Shown here one piece after another: positions 1 to 6,471 of a stretch of DNA of 10,544 nt (position 1 is the stretch's first letter; every line of letters begins with the position of its first letter). Location: the NCBI GenBank assembly GCA_003648225.1, contig QMOL01000068.1, positions 1-10,544 of the forward strand, written 5' to 3'. The translations under genes and the position numbers were made by a program. The notes beneath the pieces are model-generated. The model searched no databases. It was not told where the DNA came from and saw only the letters and a list, made by a program, of their open reading frames with translations. This DNA is from Chlamydiota bacterium. GTDB taxonomy: Bacteria; Auribacterota; UBA3054; B51-G9.

Positions 1-366
1 AAGCTCATTCGCAATTTGCGATGCGGCAATATGCGCGATTTTAATATCATCCCGCTGCGGCTCAACTTCAATTAAAGTTGTGTTATAAATAAGAAATCCA
101 CCGGGAACTATTGTCGGTTCAAATCTTTCCATCGAAAGACGGTTCATCGCAATAACTACATTCGGCGTTGTAACAACAGGCATTCCAACCCTTTTGTCGC
201 TTGAGACAACAACTGAACAATTGCAAGTACCGCCGCGCATTTCCGGCCCGTAAGAAGGAATCCAGGAAACTTCTTTTTTTTCTTCGAGCCCTGCATATGC
301 GATAACTTTTCCAAGAAATAAAATTCCCTGTCCGCCAAAACCGGCGCAAATAATTTCATAAGTCAT
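1..366 (-). CDS. 2-oxoacid:ferredoxin oxidoreductase, gamma subunit (partial, C-terminus off window)
   Basis: This is the gamma subunit of a four-subunit 2-oxoacid:ferredoxin oxidoreductase, which oxidatively decarboxylates a 2-oxoacid to an acyl-CoA and passes electrons to ferredoxin in the cytoplasm. I translated 122 residues from the ATG at 366-364; the frame is open to the window edge. It begins MTYEIICAGFGGQG, with the glycine-rich GFGGQG at residues 9-14, and carries the family signature PSYGPEMRGG at residues 37-46, followed by TCNCSV. Family members are usually about 180-190 residues, so roughly the last third is missing. The start is well supported: a strong GGAGGTG ribosome site lies just upstream, and the ATG overlaps the end of the beta-subunit gene by 11 bases, which suggests translational coupling. 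It is the last gene seen of the minus-strand operon. Substrate specificity cannot be read from this subunit. Confidence 0.93.
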   Translation of the reverse strand, partial: MTYEIICAGFGGQGILFLGKVIAYAGLEEKKEVSWIPSYGPEMRGGTCNCSVVVSSDKRVGMPVVTTPNVVIAMNRLSMERFEPTIVPGGFLIYNTTLIEVEPQRDDIKIAHIAASQIANEL

Positions 367-1120
367 TTTTCACCTCCGAATCTGCGCGTTCATCTCTAAA
401 AACACCAAGAGGGTATTCCTTAATCATTTTATCAGCAATCCAATCCATAGCTTCCGGTGGAGACATTCCCCAATTAGTAGGGCAGGGAGATAATACTTCG
501 ACGAGACTAAATCCTTCACCTTTTGCCTGTAAATCAAAACTTTTCTTAACGGCTTTCTTAGTTCTGTTAAGATTCGCTATTGAATCGAGAGATGTTCTTT
601 CAATATATCTTGGCGCTTTTGTTGTGGCAAGCATTTCACAGACCTTAAGAGGATGACCGGCAAAATGAGGGTCTCTGCCGAAAGGGGAAGTGGATGTTTT
701 TTGTCCGACTAGTGTTGTGGGCGCCATTTGACCGCCTGTCATTCCATAAACAGCGTTGTTAATAAAAATCACGGAAATATTTTCACCACGTGCCGCTGCG
801 TGAACAATTTCTGCTGTCCCCGCTGAAGCAAGATCTCCATCACCCTGATAAGATACAATAATTAATTCCGGATTGGCTCGCTTGAGCCCGGTTGCAGCCG
901 AAGGTGCACGTCCGTGCGCCGCTTGAATATGATCGGTGTTAAAATACCAATATGCAAACACCGCGCAGCCAACAGGAGAAATAAAAATAGTCCTTTCAAG
1001 CAAATTTAACTCTTCAAGGGACTGAGCAATCATTTTATGAACAATACCATGTCCGCATCCAGGGCAGTAATGCATAGTTTTATCGTTCAGTCCTTTTGGT
1101 TTTTTAAATATTTTTTCCAT
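356..1120 (-). CDS. 2-oxoacid:ferredoxin oxidoreductase, beta subunit (TPP-binding)
   Basis: This 254-residue protein is the thiamine-diphosphate-binding beta subunit (KorB/VorA type). It forms the active site with the alpha subunit. Visible motifs are CPGCGHG at residues 19-25, the GDGD of the TPP/Mg signature at 93-96, and the paired Asn NNAVYGMTGGQ at 121-131, matching the GDG-X(~25)-NN metal and diphosphate binding signature. The length is usual for stand-alone KorB/VorA proteins. The C-terminal SPCPTNWGMSPPEAMDW is also typical of the valine/2-oxoglutarate branch. The gene overlaps gamma by 11 bases and is separated from alpha by a 90-bp gap containing a hairpin. No strong ribosome site precedes its ATG. 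The exact substrate (branched-chain 2-oxoacid, 2-oxoglutarate or indolepyruvate-like) is not settled; the VorB-like alpha subunit favours branched-chain 2-oxoacids. Confidence 0.94.
   Translation of the reverse strand: MEKIFKKPKGLNDKTMHYCPGCGHGIVHKMIAQSLEELNLLERTIFISPVGCAVFAYWYFNTDHIQAAHGRAPSAATGLKRANPELIIVSYQGDGDLASAGTAEIVHAAARGENISVIFINNAVYGMTGGQMAPTTLVGQKTSTSPFGRDPHFAGHPLKVCEMLATTKAPRYIERTSLDSIANLNRTKKAVKKSFDLQAKGEGFSLVEVLSPCPTNWGMSPPEAMDWIADKMIKEYPLGVFRDERADSEVKNDL
371..377 (-). promoter_or_regulatory. Ribosome binding site of the gamma-subunit gene
   Basis: Reading the minus strand, GGAGGTG lies four bases before the ATG at 366, inside the 3' end of the beta-subunit gene. It fixes the start of gamma and supports coupled translation. 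It is one of only three strong Shine-Dalgarno sites I found in the window. Confidence 0.8.
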
Positions 1121-1146
1121 AGTCGTGCCGGGTATTATCTAAATTG

Positions 1147-1199
1147 CAGGCACTCGGAGGAAATTTGCTATATGAGCAAATTAAATTTCAGAGTGCTTG
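1147..1199. repeat. Imperfect 53-bp inverted repeat between alpha and beta genes
   Basis: The gap between the two subunit genes holds a long imperfect palindrome. Outer arms GCACTC (1150-1155) and GAGTGC (1191-1196) extend by a few further pairs to 1147/1199. Inner arms AATTTGCT and AGCAAATT flank the loop ATATG. A transcript of either strand could fold into a bulged hairpin. There is no U-tract consistent with a strong intrinsic terminator for the minus-strand operon. It could be a transcript-stability or attenuation element, or a dispersed repeat. Confidence 0.65.
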
Positions 1200-1210
1200 T
1201 ATATTATAAT

Positions 1211-2263
1211 TTATAAATATCTTTTTACATTGTCATACATTTCTATTGGCGTGGGTACTACTCCACCGCACCTGCCAAAAAAATGTACCGGTTTGGCTCC
1301 GTTAACCGCCAGACGCACATCTTCAACCATTTGCCCCATAGACATTTCACAGACGAAAAAGAATTTTGCCTGTTTGATTTTTGATTTTATTGCTTCATTA
1401 GGGAAAGGCCAAAGAGAAACAGGCCTGAGAATACCCGCTTTAATTCCTTCCTCACGCAATTTATCCACAACGTTTCGCGCAACTCGTGAAATTAAGCCGT
1501 AAGCTATAATTATTATTTCCGCGCCATCGGTTAAATACTCTTCAAATCTCACTTCATTTTTTTCTATTAAAGCATATTTTTCATAAAGTTTATGAATATG
1601 TTTTTCCATCGTTTCAGGATCAAGAAGAATCGATGTGATGATCTTTGGTTCATGATTTTGTGTTCCTGTAAGTGCCCAGTCGGATTTATCAATAAATTCG
1701 GTTTTAAGCTCTTTAAATTCCACCGGCTCCATCATTTGACCAAGATTGCCTTCCGCGACAAGCATCACAGGCACCCTGTATCTATCGGCAATATCAAAAG
1801 CGTCATAAGTTAAATCCGCCATTTCCTGAACTGACGAGGGAGCTAAAACCACGAGCCGATAATTCCCGTGACCTCCGCCTTTCACTACCTGAAAATAATC
1901 TGCCTGTTCGGGACTTATGTTGCCGAGCCCGGGACCGCCGCGCATTACATTTACAATGACACATGGGACTTCCGCGCAGGCAATGTAAGAAATCCCCTCC
2001 ATCATCAAACTTATTCCGGGTGAGGAAGACGTAGTCATTGCCCGCGCGCCAGCCGATGCGGCGCCATAAACCATATTGATAGCTGACACTTCAGTTTCCG
2101 CTTGAATATAGGCACCGCCGGGGATTTGTGGCAGCTTTCTTGACATATATTCTGGAATTTCACTCTGAGGAGTTATCGGATAACCAAAATATAATTTGCA
2201 TCCGGCGCGAATCGCTGATTCCGCAACAGCCTCATTCCCTTTCATTAAAACTTTCTTACTCAT
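1211..2263 (-). CDS. vorB: 2-oxoacid:ferredoxin oxidoreductase, alpha subunit (VorB-like)
   Basis: The alpha subunit carries the pyrimidine-binding half of the TPP site and the CoA/transketolase-like domains. I chose the ATG at 2263, giving 350 residues starting MSKKVLMKGNEAVAESA, because this matches the conserved family start. A longer frame opens at 2302 but would overlap the ferredoxin gene by about 23 bases. Motifs seen are GYPITP (27-32), the AETEVSAINM helix (55-64), TTSSSPG (77-83) and RGGPGLG (108-114). The length near 350 and phrases such as YPITPQSEIPEYMSRKLP and PGLGNISPEQADYFQ resemble the 3-methyl-2-oxobutanoate (VorB) branch rather than the longer KorA branch. This is judged from memory of the families. 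A weak GGGAAC sits before the chosen start. The gene lies 16 bases after the ferredoxin gene. Confidence 0.92.
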   Translation of the reverse strand: MSKKVLMKGNEAVAESAIRAGCKLYFGYPITPQSEIPEYMSRKLPQIPGGAYIQAETEVSAINMVYGAASAGARAMTTSSSPGISLMMEGISYIACAEVPCVIVNVMRGGPGLGNISPEQADYFQVVKGGGHGNYRLVVLAPSSVQEMADLTYDAFDIADRYRVPVMLVAEGNLGQMMEPVEFKELKTEFIDKSDWALTGTQNHEPKIITSILLDPETMEKHIHKLYEKYALIEKNEVRFEEYLTDGAEIIIIAYGLISRVARNVVDKLREEGIKAGILRPVSLWPFPNEAIKSKIKQAKFFFVCEMSMGQMVEDVRLAVNGAKPVHFFGRCGGVVPTPIEMYDNVKRYL

Positions 2264-2279
2264 TTTGCGTGTTCCCGAT

Positions 2280-2480
2280 TTATTTGTAAACTTCAATCGC
2301 ATTATCCGGACAGGTTAACGCGCACGATTTACAGCCGATGCACCCTTCGCCGAGATATTCAGCGGGGTGATAACTTTTATCATTAAGACCTTTGCTTATG
2401 ATTATAACATTTTTCGGACAAATGCGTACGCATAAGCCGCAACCTTTGCAAACATTTTTATTTATTTTGATTTTTGGCAT
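2280..2480 (-). CDS. 2x[4Fe-4S] ferredoxin-type delta subunit of the 2-oxoacid oxidoreductase
   Basis: This 66-residue protein has two complete CxxCxxCxxxCP clusters: Cys11, 14, 17, 21 (CKGCGLCVRICP) and Cys47, 50, 53, 57 (CIGCKSCALTCP). It is therefore predicted to bind two [4Fe-4S] clusters. Next to VorB-like alpha and beta genes, it is best read as the delta subunit that carries electrons from the TPP site to free ferredoxin. The insert between the clusters (GLNDKSYHPAEYLGEG) has the KGYHP/NxxGYHP-like pattern typical of these delta subunits. Its ATG lies 5 bases after the stop of the upstream P-loop ATPase gene and its stop is 16 bases before the alpha start, so it is in the same transcription unit. 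Confidence 0.93.
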   Translation of the reverse strand: MPKIKINKNVCKGCGLCVRICPKNVIIISKGLNDKSYHPAEYLGEGCIGCKSCALTCPDNAIEVYK

Positions 2481-2485
2481 TTTGC

Positions 2486-3205
2486 TTATGATAAATTTGT
2501 AAATTTTTGTTCCCAGGGCTGAATCATATTCTTTGATAAAACCATTATTGGAATTGCAAACTCCTCCTCCATTTCCGGCTTGTAATAATCTTCCATTACA
2601 GTCAAAAATTTTAAAGGATATCTTTCTAATTGCTTTATTTGTTCAACTCCCTGTTTGATATCCTCAATAGTCGTTTGATTCATCAAATGAGGATTAGCAA
2701 TTATCCCATTTACAGGCAGTCGCGCGCGAACGGAAATTTGTTCTGCCATCGCGAGCGTGTCTTTGTTTTTTTCATTAAATGGACGAAAAGGATTTACAAC
2801 AAGCCATAAATTTATTTTTTCGTCCTTGAGCTGTTCATTGAATCTTGAAAGCACAGTTCCACCATAATCGCTCCCGCCAAGGTCAAAAACCACCAATGTT
2901 TCTTTTTGTGCAAAGACTTCAAGTATTTCAGGCGCCAAAGCGGGTAAATCGGCGTTTTCAAATCCTTTTGCACCGGAAATTATTTTTATTCCTTTGGCAG
3001 CAAGTTCATTTCGTTTGTCACGAGACCTGAAATAAAGGTTCACAATGTCAAGATCAACAAGAATTACTCGTTTCTTCTGTTCTGCTGCAAGCTCAATCGC
3101 GATATTAACTGACACCTCGGTTTTTCCGGTGCCGAATGCTCCGCAAATAGCGGTCAGTCGCCTTTTACCAATCATTTTTGTTAACAGTAATTTCTGCTGT
3201 ATCAT
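2486..3205 (-). CDS. P-loop ATPase of the MinD/CobQ/ParA-like group heading the oxidoreductase operon
   Basis: This is a SIMIBI-type P-loop NTPase of about 239 residues, taken from the ATG at 3205. The Walker A-like GAFGTGKT is at residues 22-29. A second motif, ILVDLDIVNLYFRSRD, follows at 48-63, where MinD/ParA proteins have the conserved Asp of a switch region, and VVFDLGGSDYG (95-105) looks like Walker B. The deviant-Walker lysine near the start of the P-loop is not evident, since the motif lacks the KGG form. The start is uncertain: the frame also opens at a TTG at 3241 and has another ATG at 3175, and none has a clear ribosome site. It is the first gene of the operon and sits 5 bases from the ferredoxin gene, so a role in assembly, maturation or regulation of the iron-sulfur enzyme is plausible. 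That role is inferred from position only; no family-level function is known to me. Confidence 0.85.
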   Translation of the reverse strand: MIQQKLLLTKMIGKRRLTAICGAFGTGKTEVSVNIAIELAAEQKKRVILVDLDIVNLYFRSRDKRNELAAKGIKIISGAKGFENADLPALAPEILEVFAQKETLVVFDLGGSDYGGTVLSRFNEQLKDEKINLWLVVNPFRPFNEKNKDTLAMAEQISVRARLPVNGIIANPHLMNQTTIEDIKQGVEQIKQLERYPLKFLTVMEDYYKPEMEEEFAIPIMVLSKNMIQPWEQKFTNLS

Positions 3206-3250
3206 AAAAGAAATAATATCAAAATAACGTTTTTTTGGCAAGAGGGTGCT

Positions 3251-3278
3251 ATTTATTATTTATCATTTATTATTTATT
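3251..3278. repeat. Tandem 14-bp AT repeat in the divergent intergenic region
   Basis: Two adjacent 14-base units (3251-3264 ATTTATTATTTATC and 3265-3278 ATTTATTATTTATT) differ only at the last base. They sit between the divergent oxidoreductase and ATPase operons, just upstream of a TATAAT. They could act as an UP-element-like or bending tract, or as a binding site, or could simply be slippage in AT-rich DNA. Confidence 0.6.
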
Positions 3279-3288
3279 AACTTTTTGG

Positions 3289-3294
3289 TATAAT
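3289..3294 (+). promoter_or_regulatory. Candidate -10 box for the V-ATPase operon
   Basis: A perfect TATAAT lies 63 bases before the atpE start codon in the only intergenic space that can hold promoters for the two divergent operons. No good -35 (TTGACA) is found 16-18 bases upstream; that position reads TTTATT within the tandem AT repeat. On the opposite strand a TTGATT (3300-3295) could serve as a -35 for the oxidoreductase operon, with a poor TAAATA-like -10. Both assignments are tentative because the region is almost entirely A and T. Confidence 0.35.
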
Positions 3295-3346
3295 AATCAA
3301 ATAATTATTGAAATAAAATTTATTATCTTTTCACATATTCCATAAT

Positions 3347-3352
3347 AAGGAG
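3347..3352 (+). promoter_or_regulatory. Ribosome binding site of atpE
   Basis: AAGGAG sits five bases before the ATG at 3358 and decides the atpE start. The following genes DUF2764, atpA and atpB lack such a site. Confidence 0.8.
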
Positions 3353-3357
3353 CTAAA

Positions 3358-3978
3358 ATGGCTGAACAACTCGAAAATTTATTAAAAAAAATACAGGATG
3401 AAGCTGTTACTAAAGCAGATGAAACCGCTAAACAGAAATTGAGCGATGCAGAAAAAAAATCAGCTGAAATTATTGCCGCTGCAGAGAAAAAAGCAGAGTC
3501 AATTGTTATTGAAGCAGAACAAAAAGCGGAACAGTTTGCTGAAAATGGGAAAAAATCCCTCGAACAGGCCGCACGTGATGTACTCATCTACCTTAGAAAA
3601 TCTATCGATAAACAATTCGAAGAACTGATTAGAAAATCCGTGCCGGAAATTATTCCTGTCGAAGTCGTACAGGAAATCCTGATTAAACTCGCTACTGAAG
3701 CTCGTACAAAAGGAACAAGCGCGGAAGGGATAAGAATCTTTCTTAGTCCGAATGAGTACAAATCATTAACAGATTTCTTTATGAAACGCTTTCACGAAGA
3801 AGTTAAAAAAGGCGCAGAATTTCATCCTATGCCGGGTATTAAAGCCGGATTCAGAATTTGCCTTCGCGATAAAGACGTAGAATATGATTATAGTGACGAT
3901 GTGATCGTGCAAATGCTGAGTAATCTAATTAGCCCGGTACTTGACGAAATCCTTAAAAAAGCAGTTGAAGAAAAATAA
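3358..3978 (+). CDS. atpE: V/A-type ATP synthase subunit E (peripheral stalk)
   Basis: Subunit E forms the peripheral stalk that holds the catalytic head of the rotary V/A-ATPase against rotation. The 206-residue product starts with a long Ala/Lys/Glu-rich helix (about residues 1-75, with runs such as AEKKSAEIIAAAEKKAESI) typical of the E/G stalk coiled coil. A globular C-terminal half follows, with PMPGIKAGFRICLRDKDVEYDYSDD, where archaeal and bacterial E subunits have a similar GG(F/A)-type segment. Length is close to the family norm. It is the first gene of the plus-strand operon with a clear ribosome site, and DUF2764 and atpA follow, as in Chlamydia and spirochaete V-ATPase operons. Sequence conservation in this family is weak, so identity rests on the coiled-coil pattern plus context. 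Confidence 0.9.
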   Translation: MAEQLENLLKKIQDEAVTKADETAKQKLSDAEKKSAEIIAAAEKKAESIVIEAEQKAEQFAENGKKSLEQAARDVLIYLRKSIDKQFEELIRKSVPEIIPVEVVQEILIKLATEARTKGTSAEGIRIFLSPNEYKSLTDFFMKRFHEEVKKGAEFHPMPGIKAGFRICLRDKDVEYDYSDDVIVQMLSNLISPVLDEILKKAVEEK

Positions 3979-4042
3979 TCATAAACAAAATTCAATTAAA
4001 AAATTAAAACTTTGATGTTGAAAATTTCTTGTTGAATATTGA

Positions 4043-4059
4043 ATATTAAATTTTAATAT
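4043..4059. repeat. Short AT palindrome in the atpE-DUF2764 gap
   Basis: The 88-bp gap between atpE and the DUF2764 gene is nearly pure A and T and holds ATATTAAA and TTTAATAT separated by one T. It ends 7 bases before the next start codon. In such AT-rich DNA a palindrome this size can arise by chance, and no promoter consensus or ribosome site is recognisable in the gap. Confidence 0.35.
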
Positions 4060-4066
4060 ATTTGTA

Positions 4067-4594
4067 ATGAGCAGCTATCCTTATTTTATTTCTACTCTCC
4101 CTTCTCTTGCCTTTGGCGAAGTACCGCCAATGTCAAGTAATGAGTTTATTGAAAATTCACGGCAATGGATTTCCATCGATGATTGGAAAGCGTTAAAAAG
4201 TGCGGCTTCCGGCGGAGAAAATCAAATAAAAAATCCAGCCGGAATTTATTGGAAAAATTGGGAAGAAACTTTACTAAATTATCTCGCGGCTGCTCGTGCA
4301 GCAAAACTCGGTAAAGATCAAACTCCATATTTGAATAAATCGGGAAGCGCGGACTCTTTGATGAAATCGGCTGTTCAGGAAGCCGTTAAAGCTGAAAATC
4401 AGCAAAAAGCGGAAGAAATTATTGATAAGTTGAGATGGGCTTTTCTGGATGAACTTTCCGCGACGCATTCTTTTGATTTTAATGTCGCGCTAAGCTATTT
4501 GTTGAAATTGAAAATTTTAGAAAGATGGGCCTCTCTTGACGAAGAAACCGGAAAAGAAGCTCTTAATAAAAGTATTGAAAAACAGGAAAAATAA
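4067..4594 (+). CDS. DUF2764 family protein, putative V-ATPase subunit (C-like)
   Basis: This 175-residue protein begins MSSYPYFISTLPSLAFGEVPPMSSNEFIE, matching the DUF2764 hallmark start (a short Y-Y-I-S-x-L-P segment followed by a P-P-x-S motif). Members lie between subunit E and subunit A in bacterial V-type ATPase operons such as those of Chlamydia, Treponema and Bacteroides, exactly as here. The position suggests a stand-in for the central-stalk/C (d) subunit that these operons otherwise lack. That equivalence is inference. The protein is mostly helical, with charged segments and no membrane span. There is no clear ribosome site upstream of the ATG. The stop is 20 bases before atpA, so co-transcription is expected. 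Confidence 0.87.
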   Translation: MSSYPYFISTLPSLAFGEVPPMSSNEFIENSRQWISIDDWKALKSAASGGENQIKNPAGIYWKNWEETLLNYLAAARAAKLGKDQTPYLNKSGSADSLMKSAVQEAVKAENQQKAEEIIDKLRWAFLDELSATHSFDFNVALSYLLKLKILERWASLDEETGKEALNKSIEKQEK

Positions 4595-4614
4595 ACCTTA
4601 AATTATAAATCAAT

Positions 4615-6333
4615 ATGAGTCAGAAAAAAGGAAGAATTGTTGCAGTTAACGGAAATATGATTACCGTCGAATTCGATACCAGCGTTATTCAAAATGAAGT
4701 GGCTTACGCTGTGCTCGGGGATAAAAAATTAAAAGCTGAAGTTATTCGCATTAGAGGAAATCGCGCCGACTTACAGGTGTTCGAAGATACCCGCGGATTG
4801 ACTATCGGTGATATCACCGAATTCTCAGGTGAGATGCTTTCCATTGAGCTCGCTCCGGGATTGCTTACAAAAGTTTTTGACGGATTGCAAAATCCTCTGC
4901 CGGAACTCGCTGAAGAATGCGGATTCTTTCTACAGCGCGGTACTTATCTCCCCGCCCTTGATGGTGAAAAGAAATGGGACTTTACTCCTGTGGCTAAACC
5001 GGGCGATGATGTCGTTGCAGGTTCTGTTCTCGGCTCGGTACCGGAAGGTATTTTTGATCATAAAATTATGACTCCTTTTGACATCAACGGTCAGTGGAAA
5101 GTTAAATCCATAGCAGAAAAAGGCGAATATAATATTAAAGAAATTATCGCTGTTATTACTTCCCCCAACGGTGAAGATAAAGAAGTCAAAATGCTTAGAA
5201 AATGGCCGGTTAAAATCGCCCTTAATGCTTATGAAGAAAGATTACGCCCGCTTGAACCTATGGCTACGCAATGCAGAATTATTGATTCCTTTTTCCCGGT
5301 ATCAAGAGGCGGAACTTATTGTATTCCGGGCCCGTTCGGTGCGGGAAAAACCGTCCTCCAACAGGTTACAAGCCGGTTCGCTGATGTTGATGTCGTTATT
5401 ATCGCCGCCTGCGGTGAGCGCGCGGGAGAAGTGGTTGAAACTCTCCGCGAATTTCCTGAACTCGAAGACCCGAGAACAGGAAAATCGCTTATGGACAGAA
5501 CTATTATTATTTGTAATACAAGCTCTATGCCGGTCGCCGCGCGTGAAGCCTCGGTTTATACCGCCGTTACTATCGCGGAATATTACCGCTTGATGGGATT
5601 GAATGTTTTAATGCTGCCGGACTCAACTTCAAGATGGGCACAGGCTCTTCGTGAAATGTCAGGCCGTCTTGAAGAAATCCCCGGCGAAGAAGCTTTCCCG
5701 GCTTATCTTGAGTCGATTATCGCGGCTTTTTATGAACGCGCGGGCGTGGTGAAACTTCACGATGGTTCTACCGGCGCGGTTACTATCGGCGGAACTGTCA
5801 GCCCGGCAGGCGGAAATTTCGAAGAACCGGTTACTCAGGCAACATTGAAAGTTGTTGGCGCGTTCCTCGGCCTCTCTCGTGAACGATCGGACGCAAGGCG
5901 TTATCCGGCAATCGATCCATTGGAAAGTTGGAGTAAATATCCTAACGCGGTAAATGACGAACAGGTCGCCTTCGCTAAAGCTTTATTGAGAAGAGGGAAT
6001 GAAGTCGATCAGATGATGAAAGTGGTTGGTGAAGAAGGAACCGCTTTGGAAGATTTTATTATTTATCTTAAAAAAGAATTTCTTGATGCGGCTTATTTGC
6101 AGCAGGACGCTTTTGATGTTGTCGACTCATCATGTTCGCTTGAGCGCCAGAAATACGTTTTAAATAAAATCGATGCAATTTTAAAGAAAGAATTTGAGTT
6201 TGAAAGTAAAGATTCCGCAAGAAGTTATTTTCTGGAATTAACGCAGCTTTTCAAAAACTGGAACCCGTGCCCGTGGGAATCTGATGAATTCAAATCCGCG
6301 GAACAAAAAGTTGACGAAAAACTAAAATTTTAG
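4615..6333 (+). CDS. atpA: V/A-type ATP synthase catalytic subunit A
   Basis: Subunit A is the catalytic, nucleotide-hydrolysing or synthesising subunit of the rotary V/A-ATPase (A3B3 head). The 572-residue length is normal for the Chlamydia-type family. In order: an N-terminal beta-barrel (residues 1-70, GRIVAVNGNMITVEF), the A-specific bulge domain (about 100-190), Walker A GPFGAGKTVLQQ (239-250), the catalytic-glutamate region CGERAGEVVE, then SRWAQALREMSGRLEEIPGEEAFPAYL, and a helical C-terminal domain. All catalytic landmarks appear intact. The start ATG at 4615 has no ribosome site but matches the conserved MSQKKGRI-type beginning. Subunit B should follow immediately, but about 3.5 kb of unrelated genes intervenes. 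Repeat DNA starts directly after the stop codon. Confidence 0.97.
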   Translation: MSQKKGRIVAVNGNMITVEFDTSVIQNEVAYAVLGDKKLKAEVIRIRGNRADLQVFEDTRGLTIGDITEFSGEMLSIELAPGLLTKVFDGLQNPLPELAEECGFFLQRGTYLPALDGEKKWDFTPVAKPGDDVVAGSVLGSVPEGIFDHKIMTPFDINGQWKVKSIAEKGEYNIKEIIAVITSPNGEDKEVKMLRKWPVKIALNAYEERLRPLEPMATQCRIIDSFFPVSRGGTYCIPGPFGAGKTVLQQVTSRFADVDVVIIAACGERAGEVVETLREFPELEDPRTGKSLMDRTIIICNTSSMPVAAREASVYTAVTIAEYYRLMGLNVLMLPDSTSRWAQALREMSGRLEEIPGEEAFPAYLESIIAAFYERAGVVKLHDGSTGAVTIGGTVSPAGGNFEEPVTQATLKVVGAFLGLSRERSDARRYPAIDPLESWSKYPNAVNDEQVAFAKALLRRGNEVDQMMKVVGEEGTALEDFIIYLKKEFLDAAYLQQDAFDVVDSSCSLERQKYVLNKIDAILKKEFEFESKDSARSYFLELTQLFKNWNPCPWESDEFKSAEQKVDEKLKF

Positions 6334-6471
6334 ACACGGATTTCACAGATTTTCACGAATTAAAAGCTTAATCAAGAAGAACACAAAAAAAAATTAAAAA
6401 CGAAATTCATAGATTAACACGAAATTAATATATCAAAAATAAAATTGGTGTAAATCAGTGAAATCAGTGTC
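6334..6471. repeat. Degenerate CACGGATT/CACGAA-type repeat region, left of the macro gene
   Basis: Directly after the atpA stop the sequence reads ACACGGATTTCACAGATT (6334-6351). A diverged inverse copy, AATCAGTGAAATCAGTGT (6453-6470), lies at the start of the macro gene. Between them are further fragments such as GATTAACACGAAATTAAT. The region contains no gene. This style of low-complexity repeat is one I have seen scattered in intergenic regions of several environmental bacteria; its origin is unclear. Confidence 0.6.

Noticed and set aside
1197..1502. Plus-strand frames inside the oxidoreductase genes
   Set aside because: They are opposite-strand shadows of well-conserved vorB-type coding sequence with no features of their own.
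2264..2302. Longer N-terminus of the alpha subunit starting at 2302
   Set aside because: It would add 13 non-conserved residues and overlap the ferredoxin gene. The family start matches MSKKVLMKGNEA at 2263.
6322..6333. Terminator after atpA (palindrome CTAAAATTTTAG)
   Set aside because: The palindrome has no GC stem or U-tract and overlaps the stop codon. In AT-rich sequence it is likely chance.
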